64,000 nt of DNA from Shewanella sp. NFH-SH190041 (GCF_024363255.1 NZ_AP026070.1:2294001-2358000), one strand, 5' to 3'. Positions 50,004 through 58,879 are shown, counted from the stretch's first letter. The notes: generated from the letters alone by a model not told the origin. A program made the numbers and translations.

Positions 50004-50399
50004 TTAGTAATAAATTCGAAAATCACGGTTAAACTGGTACTGGGCTTCGCCTTCCTCGCCTTTGAGGATTTGGTCGAAACCGCCATTGCTTTCTATAAGT
50101 TGGACTGGGTAGCCACCTAATAAGCCGCCAAAATCATCAAGCTCATAGGTAATTGAATTAATCAAAGCCAAAGCCTCATCTGGATCCGTGTGATAAAGGG
50201 TTATCGAGTAAATATCACTGTTAATCCCTGTCTTGCGTAAACCACCATTAACAAAGCCATTGCTTATCCTGCGAAATACAAAACAGTTTTCTTCATCCTC
50301 TGGACGCTGAAACCACCATGCACTCAAGCCGCTTTTTTCAGACAAATGGCCCCTTATCCCAGCCTCCAAAGTGATGGCAGGATTGCGTATTTGACTCAT
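50004..50399 (-). CDS. tail terminator/completion protein (lambda U-like position)
   Basis: 131 residues: IRNPAITLEAGIRGHLSE at the N terminus, then YSITLYHTDPDEALALINSITYELDDFGG and YQFNRDFRIYY. The pattern of a small tail-completion protein that caps the tube; family assignment rests on length and place between the HK97 gp10-like protein and the tube gene. Confidence 0.6.
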   Translation of the reverse strand: MSQIRNPAITLEAGIRGHLSEKSGLSAWWFQRPEDEENCFVFRRISNGFVNGGLRKTGINSDIYSITLYHTDPDEALALINSITYELDDFGGLLGGYPVQLIESNGGFDQILKGEEGEAQYQFNRDFRIYY

Positions 50400-50401
50400 G
50401 G

Positions 50402-50848
50402 CTATTTACCTTTTGCGGCTTGGCGGGCGTACTTGCGCTGGGTTTTACCGATCTGCTCGGACAGCGTGTCTTTGAACTTCTGCACCGCAGATTCGCGGTG
50501 GTTGTAGAGTGCTGGCCGCATAAATGGGTCAGCTTGCTGCTTCTCAGTACCAAACTCTTGGGCGATAGCCTTTTGAGCGTGAATTTTGTTAAAGCCAACC
50601 CGGATAGTAACAGCAGTGTCCCGCCCCTCGCCCTTGCTACCGTATTTTGTATTCATCTTGACGTTTTCACGCATGTGATCATCAGGATTATCAGCGTCAT
50701 AACCAGCGTTTAAGGCGACACTTAGTTGGACTGGTATCATTGCCTCACGAGCAGCCTTTCCGAGTACACGCTTTGCATCCTTAAAAGCTAATTCATTGAG
50801 CATATCTTCCAACGCTGACAGCCCGGTTACTTCGATTTTTTCAATCAC
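50402..50848 (-). CDS. HK97 gp10-like head-tail component
   Basis: 148 residues. The N-terminal IEVTGLSALEDMLNELAFKDAKRVLGKAAREA and C-terminal IAQEFGTEKQQADPFMRPALYNHRESAVQKFKD (in parts) carry the EFGTxxxxADPFMRPA motif that defines the HK97 gp10 family. Completes the head-tail joint. Confidence 0.85.
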   Translation of the reverse strand: MIEKIEVTGLSALEDMLNELAFKDAKRVLGKAAREAMIPVQLSVALNAGYDADNPDDHMRENVKMNTKYGSKGEGRDTAVTIRVGFNKIHAQKAIAQEFGTEKQQADPFMRPALYNHRESAVQKFKDTLSEQIGKTQRKYARQAAKGK

Positions 50849-51201
50849 GGCGACACCTTTGGCAGCTTTTCCGCTGGATTGTAAGCAGCTTCAACCTTCA
50901 CGGGCTGCCGCCTGTCTAGATCATCAACCGCGGTGACTTTCAGGAACTCACCTCGAATTTCAAGGTAATCACCAAGCCTAAAGCGGTGTTTCGGATGATG
51001 ACGGGCAAGCAGGTGGTACTCGTTTAAGCCCTGCTTTCTATCGCCAGCGTCAGTATTGCCCATTTGATCACTGCGCTTATCATCTAAGCCAATCTTGATA
51101 GAACGCAGCTTTTTAAGTTGGTTTTTGATTGCGCCAGATGGAGATTGGCCTTTGTGCATTTGATAATGGATTGCTGGAATGTTTAGCTTTCCTGCTCTCA
51201 T
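50845..51201 (-). CDS. phage head closure/head-tail adaptor protein
   Basis: 118 residues, basic, with HRFRLGDYLEIRGEFLKVTAVDDLDRRQPVKVEA (in part), the small beta-barrel pattern of head-closure proteins of the SPP1 gp16/HK97 type. 4-bp overlap with the gp10-like gene. Confidence 0.65.
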   Translation of the reverse strand: MRAGKLNIPAIHYQMHKGQSPSGAIKNQLKKLRSIKIGLDDKRSDQMGNTDAGDRKQGLNEYHLLARHHPKHRFRLGDYLEIRGEFLKVTAVDDLDRRQPVKVEAAYNPAEKLPKVSP

Positions 51202-51207
51202 ATCACC

Positions 51208-51540
51208 TCACAGATTTATAATTTGATAAGGCTCTAGCAATGCAGAAACACCGAGCGGAATATTTTTAAGAGTGACTTCACTGCTAGCCTCTCTATTTGT
51301 ATAGAAATGACCAATCAAAAGCAGCACTGATAAACAAATATCCTCTGTAGCATCAATTGCATTCTCAGGGATTAAAGTTGAATCACTTGGCTTTTCTGAT
51401 TCTGACCAGTAAATATGACGGTTAACTCTGTTAGCAGCTAAACGCTTTGCGGCAGATAGATAACCAGTTAATAAGCTATCCTCGCTAGTATCATCAACTT
51501 CAATATTTAGCTGTAACTTAATATTTGCTAAATCAAGCAT
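51208..51540 (-). CDS. head-tail connector protein (gp6-like)
   Basis: 110 residues, all helical: LANIKLQLNIEVDDTSEDSLLTGYLSAAKRLAANRVNRHIYW and AIDATEDICLSVLLLIGHFYTNREA (in parts) are typical of the phage gp6-like head-tail connector family. ATG 51540 overlaps the stop of the previous gene as TGATG; a GTG one codon earlier is an alternative. Confidence 0.85.
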   Translation of the reverse strand: MLDLANIKLQLNIEVDDTSEDSLLTGYLSAAKRLAANRVNRHIYWSESEKPSDSTLIPENAIDATEDICLSVLLLIGHFYTNREASSEVTLKNIPLGVSALLEPYQIINL

Positions 51541-51734
51541 CACTTAGCCTCTTTAGCCATGCCTCGCTCAATTAATCGAGTTGCGGTTTCTGCATCACAA
51601 GGATACTCATCTCCACAAGCAAACCGCTTGTTTAACTCTGAATCAGCCAAAGCGGTTAACAAAGTCACCTTTGCATCACGGGTAACTTCTGATTGCTCTG
51701 CTTGTTCAATCTTTTCTTTTTGCTTTTTAGCCAT
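51540..51734 (-). CDS. small phage protein between capsid and connector genes
   Basis: 64 residues, charged N terminus (KKQKEKIEQAEQSE) then VTLLTALADSELNKRFACGDEYPCDAETATRLIERGMAKEA. Proteins of this sort with an xPxxxAxxLIxxGxA end occur between capsid and connector genes in HK97-like phages. Function unknown. The start is ATG 51734 with GGAG upstream, and the end overlaps the connector gene. Confidence 0.65.
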   Translation of the reverse strand: MAKKQKEKIEQAEQSEVTRDAKVTLLTALADSELNKRFACGDEYPCDAETATRLIERGMAKEAK

Positions 51735-51781
51735 AACTTACTCCAATAAAAAGGGCGCTAAATAGCACCCTTGCAAACCAA

Positions 51782-52975
51782 TTAAGCGTGAGTAAGTTTT
51801 GCTACAGCGGCCAAATCTTCAAGCAGCACATCAAAACGATGGAAGCCGATAAATCCCATTTGGTCGAATTCAGCATAACGCTCAGTTAAGCGGCGTAATT
51901 GCTGATAGGTAACTCGACGTAAAATCACGTTCATAAAGTCACCATATAACACTGAGGTTTTGCCCGTTGCCGCAGCATCCAAAGCTTGGTCAATGACATA
52001 CTGATCACCATCAATGGTAGCAGGGGCTACACCAGCGATAGCAGGAAGCCACAATGGACGGCCTTGACCATCTTTCATTAACTTCATGCCTTTTAAAGTG
52101 GCATCATTGAAAGCAAAACGGCAACCTTCACCCATGCGATAAGCTGGATCAACGGCGTGTTTAAGCTCAATCAAATCCTCATAAGCTACGGCAGCAGCGG
52201 CAGCAGCTTGGTGCGATAGCTGAACTTGTTTGATTAAACCGTTTACATTATTACCAGCGCCAGTACCTTGCACAATTTGACTTGCTTCTAGTCGACCTAA
52301 ACGCTGACCAATGCGACGAGCAATAAACGCATCAATATCAATGCCTGAGTCTTGCAGCATTTCGTTAGAAACTAGGATGATTTTAGAGCTACCCTTTTTA
52401 GCCCCAAGCGTTGCTTGAGTAAAGGTAGGATCTTGCTTACTTGTTTCAGCGTTTTCCGCAAGCATTTCACCCATTTCAGTACGACCATCTGAAACAGCCC
52501 ATTGCATTTCTGCACCATTAGCAGTGTTAATCACTTGGCAAACATTAGCTATGCCGCCAAAGGCTTTCATTGACTCAATTACCTTGGCGACAAATGTGGC
52601 TGGCACAGTAAAACCACCAGAAGCACCAGCACCTGTACCTAATGCACGGATTTCGGCCTTTTGCTCTGGAGTCAAATCAGAAAAACCGTGGCGCAGGTAT
52701 GTTGTAAAGGCTTCCGCCTGTCGTTGCTCAACAGAACTCTCGCCATCACTGCGTTGCTCGTCTTGATGATCCTGAGCAAACTTTTCATCCATCGCGCGGA
52801 GCTGTTCTTCACGCTCAATCTTTGCAGCGAGATTATCATGCTCAATCAGCATATCTCCCCAGCGCTTGTTTTCAGCTTCATCAAAAGAGCGTTTTTCATC
52901 TTTCACTTTATCGTTCAATTCGCGCATTTGGCGGGCAATAGTGTCGCGCTTTTGCAGCATTTCATGGTATTTCAT
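51782..52975 (-). CDS. major capsid protein, HK97 fold
   Basis: 397 residues from ATG 52975. The first about 100 residues are a charged coiled coil (delta/scaffold domain), removed in HK97-like phages by the prohead protease encoded next door. The mature part begins near GAGASGGFTVPATFVAKVIESMKAFGGIANVCQV (in part) and has SNEMLQDSGIDIDAFIARRIGQRLGRLE and the P-domain ATGKTSVLYGDFMNVILRRV. A TTG five codons earlier is a less likely start, since GGAG is placed well for 52975. Confidence 0.92.
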   Translation of the reverse strand: MKYHEMLQKRDTIARQMRELNDKVKDEKRSFDEAENKRWGDMLIEHDNLAAKIEREEQLRAMDEKFAQDHQDEQRSDGESSVEQRQAEAFTTYLRHGFSDLTPEQKAEIRALGTGAGASGGFTVPATFVAKVIESMKAFGGIANVCQVINTANGAEMQWAVSDGRTEMGEMLAENAETSKQDPTFTQATLGAKKGSSKIILVSNEMLQDSGIDIDAFIARRIGQRLGRLEASQIVQGTGAGNNVNGLIKQVQLSHQAAAAAAVAYEDLIELKHAVDPAYRMGEGCRFAFNDATLKGMKLMKDGQGRPLWLPAIAGVAPATIDGDQYVIDQALDAAATGKTSVLYGDFMNVILRRVTYQQLRRLTERYAEFDQMGFIGFHRFDVLLEDLAAVAKLTHA

Positions 52976-53040
52976 GCGGTAAAACTCCAATAAAAAAGCC
53001 GCTTAATGGCGGCCGATAGATTTGATGTAAATTTATGGGG

Positions 53041-53649
53041 TTACAGAGTCTTTAAAAGGCGATCTCTGTGTGCCTGCTCTTGCGCAACAGCAAGTTGCCG
53101 CTGTTCTTCTGAATCGGTTTTCAGTGCCTTTTTTGCTTCATTCAAGGCTCTGGCAGATGCCTCGGTATCGTTATAGGCTGGATAAGTTACTGGACTCACA
53201 TCAAGCAATTTAGATACTCGGGTAATGGTGCGAACATAAACACCATCGTCCCCCTCATCCCAACGATAGCCATCACTCGGCAATCTAAAAGCAAAGCTTG
53301 ATTGGGTAATATCACCACGTTTAAGCGGCTCTAAAACTAAGTCTCTAACCGTTTGAGTATCAGGCGGGGTAATCTCATAGCGCAGCCCCACATTGTCGAC
53401 CGACAGCTTCAACGTGCCAGCGGGAACGCGCCCCAAAACAAAGTTGCGGTCATGGTTGAACAAGGCTCGGACATCATCCTCAAGCACATCATCAAAAGCG
53501 CCCTTGGCGATGACTTCAACAAAGCCGCCTAAGTTATTGGAGCGGGTATCGAACTTAGCGGCATAACCGATAATAACTGGAGCTTGATTTTCTTCTCGGG
53601 TCTCCATCCGCACTTCACCAGTGCAATAAAACTGATTATCTTTACTCAT
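53041..53649 (-). CDS. HK97-family prohead protease
   Basis: 202 residues from ATG 53649. Shows IIGYAAKFDTRSNNLGGFVEVIAKGAFDD, VRALFNHDRNFVLGRV with the catalytic His, and GDITQSSFAFRL with the catalytic Ser of the U35 peptidase family (quoted in parts). AGAGG lies 7 bp upstream. It starts within the last codons of the portal gene (8-bp overlap). Confidence 0.92.
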   Translation of the reverse strand: MSKDNQFYCTGEVRMETREENQAPVIIGYAAKFDTRSNNLGGFVEVIAKGAFDDVLEDDVRALFNHDRNFVLGRVPAGTLKLSVDNVGLRYEITPPDTQTVRDLVLEPLKRGDITQSSFAFRLPSDGYRWDEGDDGVYVRTITRVSKLLDVSPVTYPAYNDTEASARALNEAKKALKTDSEEQRQLAVAQEQAHRDRLLKTL

Positions 53650-54838
53650 TAACTGCCTCTGGCTGTTTTGGTTGTAAGTCTGCTGACAGAATGAAATCAT
53701 CCAACCCATCAACTCTATTCATTTCTTCGAGTGCCCGAACTTCGTTGCGGCTCATCCAACCATCACGAATGCCTTTTGTGTAAAACTCGGCGCGTTCTTT
53801 AGCTGTGCCACGCAGCAGTCCATTAAGATTGAACTTGACGTAATAACCCGCCTTGCGCTCAGCCTCGGTAAACACCTTTCGGTTTATCTCTTGCTCGTAA
53901 TTCACGATCCACGGCGTCATCGTGTGCCGCACAAACTGAATGGCTTGCTCTGAGATATTGCTGAAAGTAGCTTTCTCAAGATCGTTAATCATGTGCGCAG
54001 GGACGTTATAAATCCCGGCAATTTCTGACCTGTTGAATTTTCGGGTATCAAGAAACTGCGCATCTTCCGGGGGAATAGTCAGAGATTTATATTCCAACTC
54101 AGTCGGTAGTAATAGGGTGGTGTTGTCATCACGCTTAAGGGCGTTTTTAGCTGATTTCCAAGCATCTTTTAAAATGCCCCAGCTATCCTTATTTAATGCT
54201 GATTTAGCACTAACAATTGCGGTGGGGCGCCCACCTCCAGCAAAGAATTGGTTGCCATAATTCTGAGCAGCCAAACCTAAAGCAAATGACTCTCGACACT
54301 GTGTGATCGGGCTTTTGCCAATCTTAGAGTCAGCACCTATCGCCTTAATGTGCAGCATGTCGAAAGGACTAATCCCAGCCTGCCCCAACTCATCATTAGT
54401 CACACGGTAAACATACCGGCCAGAATTAGATTTCATCAGAGCCACCTCAATAGGCTTCAGAAACTCCAGAGACCGGATTTCACCTTTTCGACTCCGCTTG
54501 ATATATGAGTAACTATTCCCCCACCCTCCGAGATGAAACATCGAAGTTTCGCGCCAGCTGTATGATGTTTGCCATTGATTCGGCTCATCATGCAGCAAGT
54601 AATAAGCGGGGTGATCTGTCGCTCGCACCACCTCGCCATCAACCTTACGCATAACATGCAAAGGGAGCTGCCCCATTGAGCGACCAAGCACACCTATACA
54701 CGCATACACGGCAGATAAAGTAAGGGCGGTATTTTCGCTTACCGCCCCGGTGCATAACCATGAATCACTTGCCAGTTCTGAAAGTGGCACCGCCGGATTT
54801 TCACCACTGGGCGCACTTCGAAATAACATCTCAAACAT
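53642..54838 (-). CDS. portal protein, HK97 family
   Basis: 398 residues with HK97-type portal features: TLSAVYACIGVLGRSMGQLPLHVMR, ETSMFHLGGWGNSYSYIKRSRKGEI, NRSEIAGIYNVPAHMINDLEKATFSNISEQAIQFVRHTM (in parts). It forms the dodecameric DNA gate of the head. Starts in a TAATG overlap with the small membrane-protein gene upstream. Confidence 0.93.
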   Translation of the reverse strand: MFEMLFRSAPSGENPAVPLSELASDSWLCTGAVSENTALTLSAVYACIGVLGRSMGQLPLHVMRKVDGEVVRATDHPAYYLLHDEPNQWQTSYSWRETSMFHLGGWGNSYSYIKRSRKGEIRSLEFLKPIEVALMKSNSGRYVYRVTNDELGQAGISPFDMLHIKAIGADSKIGKSPITQCRESFALGLAAQNYGNQFFAGGGRPTAIVSAKSALNKDSWGILKDAWKSAKNALKRDDNTTLLLPTELEYKSLTIPPEDAQFLDTRKFNRSEIAGIYNVPAHMINDLEKATFSNISEQAIQFVRHTMTPWIVNYEQEINRKVFTEAERKAGYYVKFNLNGLLRGTAKERAEFYTKGIRDGWMSRNEVRALEEMNRVDGLDDFILSADLQPKQPEAVNE

Positions 54839-54993
54839 TATGTGCCCCTTGAGTTTTTAGCCGCTACCAAGGCGAACAGCAGGCTTAGCGAGCCACCCAG
54901 CATTAATGCTGTACCTGAGCCAAAATGTAAGTAACAGCCAGCGCACAACGCAGAAAAACCGCCGAGGCCGACCAAGTTAATAAATGTTTTCAC
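54838..54993 (-). CDS. small two-span membrane protein between terminase and portal
   Basis: A 51-codon gene starting GTG at 54993, in GTGA overlap with the terminase stop, and ending in a TAATG overlap with the portal start. It encodes two hydrophobic segments: FINLVGLGGFSALCAGCYLH and GTALMLGGSLSLLFALVAA, then KNSRGT. Tight coupling on both sides shows it is a real gene. Such small membrane proteins occur at this place in other HK97-like phages; role unknown. Confidence 0.75.
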   Translation of the reverse strand: MKTFINLVGLGGFSALCAGCYLHFGSGTALMLGGSLSLLFALVAAKNSRGT

Positions 54994-56729
54994 AATACAA
55001 AATCTTCCTCGTTAAAATCTGCCAAGGCATTGAAGCAATCACCTTCATCCAACATTGCTCGACCAACACCCATGATCAGCGCGACTGCACCATCAATTTT
55101 TTGGTCTGGCTTATCTTTGCGGGGAAACTCGTTTTCATTGGCATCGGTCTTTGAGATAACGTTTGACATCATCCAAGTCAGTACCGGGTTACCATCGTGG
55201 TGCAATCGACCGGCTTTTAATGCTGCTTCCAGCTCTTTCATGCCGGGTGACAAGTGAGCGGTATTCTGTGGAATTTTTACAACCGGCAACCCCTCAGTAT
55301 TAAGCTGCTGCGCAAGCTGTGCGGCGTTCCAAGGGTCGTGAGGCACCTCCCGGACTGAGTGCCCATCAGCAAGATCGATAACTTCATATCCAATGGTGCC
55401 AAAGTCAATTTCAGCCCCGTCAGTTGGCTTCAAAGCGCTGCCATCTGAGTTGGCCCACGGGGTTGATACCCACTTTTTGTAAAGCTCGGTGTTTTTCTGA
55501 TCTGGGTTGAAGATGGTTTCTTCCGGCAAGTAGTGACGACTGAATACGTAGTAATGGAGTAGTCCGTTATCATCACGTCTAGTGAAAACCTGCACAAAAG
55601 AGCAGATATCCAATTTTGAAGCCAAGTCCAGCGCAAACCACGCCGGATCGCCAACGAAGTCATCAATTTTAAGCGACAAATCCTCAGCGCTTCGCCAATC
55701 TTCCATGTTGAAAAAGGCGCTAGACGCGTTAACCCAAACATCAAGATGCTTGGTTTTAAAAATGCTGGCGTAGCGGGGGCTTCGCATTGCTCGGAGCTGC
55801 TGGCTCAACAGGTAGCCTTTGTCTACTGAAACCCCAATGTTTGGGTTGGCTTTCTCTAAAACCTTTGGGTCTGTCCAGTCGTCACCCTCATCAATGGTGT
55901 AAATAATCCCGAAGATTTCATCATCTGTAATCGAACCATCAAGGATCTTTATCACATCATCGTGCAGGTCTTTGCATGGCCCAGCCAAATTACTACCTGC
56001 TGTGGTGATGACAAACATCAGCGGCTGGGTACGCGCCCCCATACCGGTCTGCATCGTATCGTACAGATCAGGATTGTCGTGCTCATGATATTCATCCACA
56101 ATCGCACAGTGAGGGCTAGCACCATCGCCAGGGTTGCCGATAACAGGCTCAAAAACTGACCCATCAGGCTTAACCAGCTTCTTAGCACATACATCAACAT
56201 GAAAAGCAGAGCGCAGCATTGGAAGTGCAGAGGCGATCAGCTTTGCAGGCTTGAAAACCTCGTGAGCCTGCTTCTCTGTTGTTGCGCCTGCGTAAACCTC
56301 AGGGGCACCTTCACCGTCAGCACAAAAGGTATAAAGGCCGTTACCAGCGGCGATAATTGACTTGCCATTTTTGCGAGGCACTTCAATGTAAGCCTGCCGA
56401 AAACGCCTTGTTTTATCACTTCTTCGCAGCCAACCATAAAGCACAACGTGTATGAATTTCTGCCATGGCTCCAGCTTGATTTTTCGCTCATTAAGCGGCT
56501 TCTTAGCCCACTGCCCCTTTGTGTGAACGAGCTGCTGCATAAACGTGCAAGCGCGTTCACCCCTCACTTTATCAAAGTAGTACGGGAAAGTTTTGTCAGC
56601 CTGAGATCGCTCAAGGTCATACAAGTGCCGTTTACAGGCATTAATTACGTGATGGCATGCTGGAATTTTTCCGGACACCACGTCTCTGGCGTACTTATGA
56701 GCGCTGACAACGCATGAAAATTTAGGCAT
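54990..56729 (-). CDS. terminase large subunit
   Basis: 579 residues. ATPase domain with Walker A-like VPRKNGKS (about 116-123) and Walker B AIVDEYHEH (about 188-196), then an RNase H-like nuclease domain with FALDLASKLD near 345 and the late Asp in KIDGAVALIMGVGRA. This is the HK97-type (Terminase_1) large subunit, which cuts and pumps phage DNA. Overlaps the small subunit by one base (ATGTAA-type junction). Confidence 0.95.
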   Translation of the reverse strand: MPKFSCVVSAHKYARDVVSGKIPACHHVINACKRHLYDLERSQADKTFPYYFDKVRGERACTFMQQLVHTKGQWAKKPLNERKIKLEPWQKFIHVVLYGWLRRSDKTRRFRQAYIEVPRKNGKSIIAAGNGLYTFCADGEGAPEVYAGATTEKQAHEVFKPAKLIASALPMLRSAFHVDVCAKKLVKPDGSVFEPVIGNPGDGASPHCAIVDEYHEHDNPDLYDTMQTGMGARTQPLMFVITTAGSNLAGPCKDLHDDVIKILDGSITDDEIFGIIYTIDEGDDWTDPKVLEKANPNIGVSVDKGYLLSQQLRAMRSPRYASIFKTKHLDVWVNASSAFFNMEDWRSAEDLSLKIDDFVGDPAWFALDLASKLDICSFVQVFTRRDDNGLLHYYVFSRHYLPEETIFNPDQKNTELYKKWVSTPWANSDGSALKPTDGAEIDFGTIGYEVIDLADGHSVREVPHDPWNAAQLAQQLNTEGLPVVKIPQNTAHLSPGMKELEAALKAGRLHHDGNPVLTWMMSNVISKTDANENEFPRKDKPDQKIDGAVALIMGVGRAMLDEGDCFNALADFNEEDFVL

Positions 56730-57178
56730 TACACGTAGTCCTTAAAGCTGTTCTCAGGCTCAGAGTTGTTATTCCCAGAGCCAAATATTTTTGTCCGACT
56801 CAGCGGATCTAGTCCGAGCAGTGAGCCGCATCGAATAAGTGATGATAAAGCGTCTTGTCTAGCGTTAATGGCCGGATGCTTTTTCAGGCCGCCATCAGCT
56901 GTGGAAACAGTAAGCCCACCTTCAGAAACTTCTTGCTCGGCTTGTAGGTATAAAGAAAACGAGTTGCAGTAGCTAAGCAAGATCGGCAAGTCAGCCTCAG
57001 TGAGTAGCTGCCGGGAAATTAAAACCTGTGATTGTGTAACCCACACCCGAGTCGCAGTTTCATCACGTAAACCCAGTGGAATTTCGACTTTTTGCAGGCA
57101 TTCAGAGCCATTTACCACAGAAACACTGTTACCCGTATCTGGCTTGCGACCCGCACCAGCAGCGCGAACCAGCGACAT
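56729..57178 (-). CDS. terminase small subunit, P27 family
   Basis: 149 residues from ATG 57178 (GGAGG 8 bp upstream). It fits the P27 small terminase pattern: SLVRAAGAGRKPDTGNSV at the start, LISRQLLTEADLPILLSYCNSFSLYLQAEQEV in the middle, KHPAINARQDALSSLIRCGSLLGLDPLSRTKI at the end (in parts). Recognises the phage DNA packaging site. A TTG five codons upstream is not favoured. Confidence 0.85.
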   Translation of the reverse strand: MSLVRAAGAGRKPDTGNSVSVVNGSECLQKVEIPLGLRDETATRVWVTQSQVLISRQLLTEADLPILLSYCNSFSLYLQAEQEVSEGGLTVSTADGGLKKHPAINARQDALSSLIRCGSLLGLDPLSRTKIFGSGNNNSEPENSFKDYV

Positions 57179-57370
57179 TTTACTGGCCTCCAAAAATCCA
57201 AAAAAAAGTTTCTTATTTCTCGCGCATAAAAATAGACTTAGACGGGCGGTCAGTTAGCGTCACCCTGTAGAGATTTACCCCACCCCTACCCATGCAGCAT
57301 GAGCAGCCAGCAGCATTGAAATCAATTATTTTTACACGCTCGACTGAGCACATGCAGAATGGTTAACGCC
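57179..57370. other. gap between HNH and terminase genes, possible cos region
   Basis: 192 bp without a gene between the HNH nuclease and the small terminase gene. In HK97-like phages with this gene order the cos site lies here and HNH proteins take part in cutting it. A short GC-rich run (CCCCACCCCTACCC, 57279-57292) stands out in otherwise mixed sequence. Assignment by position only. Confidence 0.4.
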
Positions 57371-57715
57371 TCACTGAGCGCGTTCTAGAGCGGTTTTAGC
57401 GCGGTGGCACTTCCGACAAAGTGACTCTAAATTGTCCATAGAATCGCTACCTCCATGAGCTTTAGCCACGATGTGATCCACATCATTGGCAGGCACCGCT
57501 TTACCTTTTCGTCTGCATTCGCAGCACAGGAACTTATCTCGCTTGAGTACCTGCATTCTGAGCTTCTGCCATGACCAGCCATAGCCACGCTCTGATGCCG
57601 ACTTACCCTGCTGATGCGCTTCCCATCCGCACGACTTATGCTCATCACAATACCGCTCTGTAGTCACTCGCTTACAGCCGCGATATGCACATGGCTTAGG
57701 TGTTCTTGGTGGCAT
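57371..57715 (-). CDS. phage HNH endonuclease
   Basis: 114 residues. Zinc-binding CxxC pairs (CCECRRKGK and CRKCHRAK) and the HNH motif NDVDHIVAKAHGGSDSMDNLESLC with DH and N in place. It acts with the terminase in packaging DNA cleavage in related phages. ATG 57715 has GGAGG 6 bp upstream; the ATG one codon before is possible. Confidence 0.92.
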   Translation of the reverse strand: MPPRTPKPCAYRGCKRVTTERYCDEHKSCGWEAHQQGKSASERGYGWSWQKLRMQVLKRDKFLCCECRRKGKAVPANDVDHIVAKAHGGSDSMDNLESLCRKCHRAKTALERAQ

Positions 57716-57860
57716 CATCCGCCTCCATTTTGTTCAGCCTTTTACCAACCGAATCGTTTAAAATCCTCGCAGCAAACTTCGGGCTAAAGAGCCAAGCGAA
57801 AGCGAGCAACATAAGTGTCGAAAATCCAGTCCAGCGACCCTTAGGCTTAAATACTTCCAT
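57696..57860 (-). CDS. small membrane protein overlapping the HNH gene
   Basis: 54 codons from ATG 57860 to TAA 57696-57698, overlapping the HNH gene by 20 bp. It has one hydrophobic segment (GFSTLMLLAFAWLFSPKFAA) and a charged tail (RLNKMEADDATKNT). The ribosome site is weak (GTGAGCG). Position and overlap suggest a real gene; function unknown. Confidence 0.5.
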   Translation of the reverse strand: MEVFKPKGRWTGFSTLMLLAFAWLFSPKFAARILNDSVGKRLNKMEADDATKNT

Positions 57861-57863
57861 CGC

Positions 57864-58409
57864 TCACGCCGCCTCCTGACCTAAAAACAGATTCCCTTGA
57901 GCCTTCTCGATCAACTCTTTGAATACCTGAGCCTCGTTAGCCAGGAAAGCTTTGCGCTTCAACATTGCCCGGCTACCCGCCGATGCGTCATCAAAGGTCT
58001 GACGGTCTAACAATGACAGTCGGTTTAAATTTGATTGCAGCGCGAACAACTCCTGAGCGCGAGTAGCTACATCGATGTAATATTTGCGAACCTGTCTGCC
58101 CTTTTCGGTGCTTTCAACCATAGCTAAATGCTTAACCATATCAGGACTGCACAAATACTCCTCGAAAGATCTTCCTACCCGTAAGTTATTGATTTTCTCG
58201 TTATAGTCACTTTTGACTATAAGTATTTGGTAATCAACACCACACTCAAATTGATACTTTTGAATTCTTTTTTGAATCCATTTTGAGAACTGAGTCTTAA
58301 CACCCAGCCACTCATGCACCCGCCTTGCATCAACAAGGTTTTCAGAATTGGCGGCAAAGGCGCTTTTCACCTCAGCGAACTCAGACTCAGTTAGCAGATA
58401 GCCTTCCAT
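57864..58409 (-). CDS. AntA/AntB-type antirepressor
   Basis: 181 residues from ATG 58409 (AGGA 8 bp upstream). The N-terminal half has the AntA/AntB domain: NSENLVDARRVHEWLGVKTQFSKWIQKRIQKY, PDMVKHLAMVESTEKGRQVRKYYI (in parts). The C-terminal part is helical. Antirepressors of this type counter the phage repressor or are KilA-N-like regulators. Here the gene lies between the lysis cassette and packaging genes, an unusual place for a regulator of early genes. Confidence 0.85.
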   Translation of the reverse strand: MEGYLLTESEFAEVKSAFAANSENLVDARRVHEWLGVKTQFSKWIQKRIQKYQFECGVDYQILIVKSDYNEKINNLRVGRSFEEYLCSPDMVKHLAMVESTEKGRQVRKYYIDVATRAQELFALQSNLNRLSLLDRQTFDDASAGSRAMLKRKAFLANEAQVFKELIEKAQGNLFLGQEAA

Positions 58410-58504
58410 AATCGTGTCCTTTAATTGAAGTCCGGAATAAGGTGGCCAGAGGAGCGGACTAACTCCCTTTTCAGCTTGCACTGCCTAGGCCTTAAAACAG
58501 GCAC

Positions 58505-58530
58505 AAAAAAGCCCCGCAATTACGGGGCTT
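58505..58530 (-). terminator. terminator after the 58549-58767 gene
   Basis: AAGCCCCG/CGGGGCTT stem with a CAATTA-type loop and a run of T on the minus strand, 20 bp past the stop codon. Confidence 0.85.
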
Positions 58531-58548
58531 CATACAATAAAAATAGGG

Positions 58549-58767
58549 CTACAATTTATATATCTTGCTCATCGCTAATGAGCGTAAATCATCCTCGAAT
58601 TCACATTCTTCAAATTCAGACCTATCAATTATGTACCGCTTTTCATCAATATAAAGATGATACTCTTCAGCATCATTCATCTTGCCTATCCGTGCTGTAT
58701 AGCTTTTTCCATTATCGTCAACAAAATTTACAATCAACTTTACCGGTACAGCGTGCAGTGTTGTCAT
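58549..58767 (-). CDS. small phage protein of unknown function
   Basis: 72 residues, mixed beta/acidic: VKLIVNFVDDNGKSYTARIG, EEYHLYIDEKRYIIDRSEFEECEFEDDLRSL (in part). The ATG has GGAG 7 bp upstream and a terminator follows the stop, so it is a real, separately ended transcript. No family recognised. Confidence 0.65.
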   Translation of the reverse strand: MTTLHAVPVKLIVNFVDDNGKSYTARIGKMNDAEEYHLYIDEKRYIIDRSEFEECEFEDDLRSLAMSKIYKL

Positions 58768-58844
58768 ATCAACTCCAAACCAATTAATCCCTTCACAGAA
58801 TAACTTGGCGCACCAGAGCTATTTTCGACCCACATCACACAATC

Positions 58845-58879
58845 TAACCTGTAATCACTCAAAAAATAAGTACAGGTTA
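58845..58879. repeat. 9-bp inverted repeat upstream of the small gene
   Basis: TAACCTGTA (58845-58853) and TACAGGTTA (58871-58879) are perfect inverted copies with 17 bp between, in the 285-bp gap between the Rz1 gene and the small gene. Distance to the start codon (about 80 bp) fits an operator. Confidence 0.5.

Noticed and set aside
49580..50032. 150-codon plus-strand ORF antisense to the tail tube gene
   Set aside because: All neighbouring phage genes lie on the minus strand with tight coupling; this is a mirror frame.
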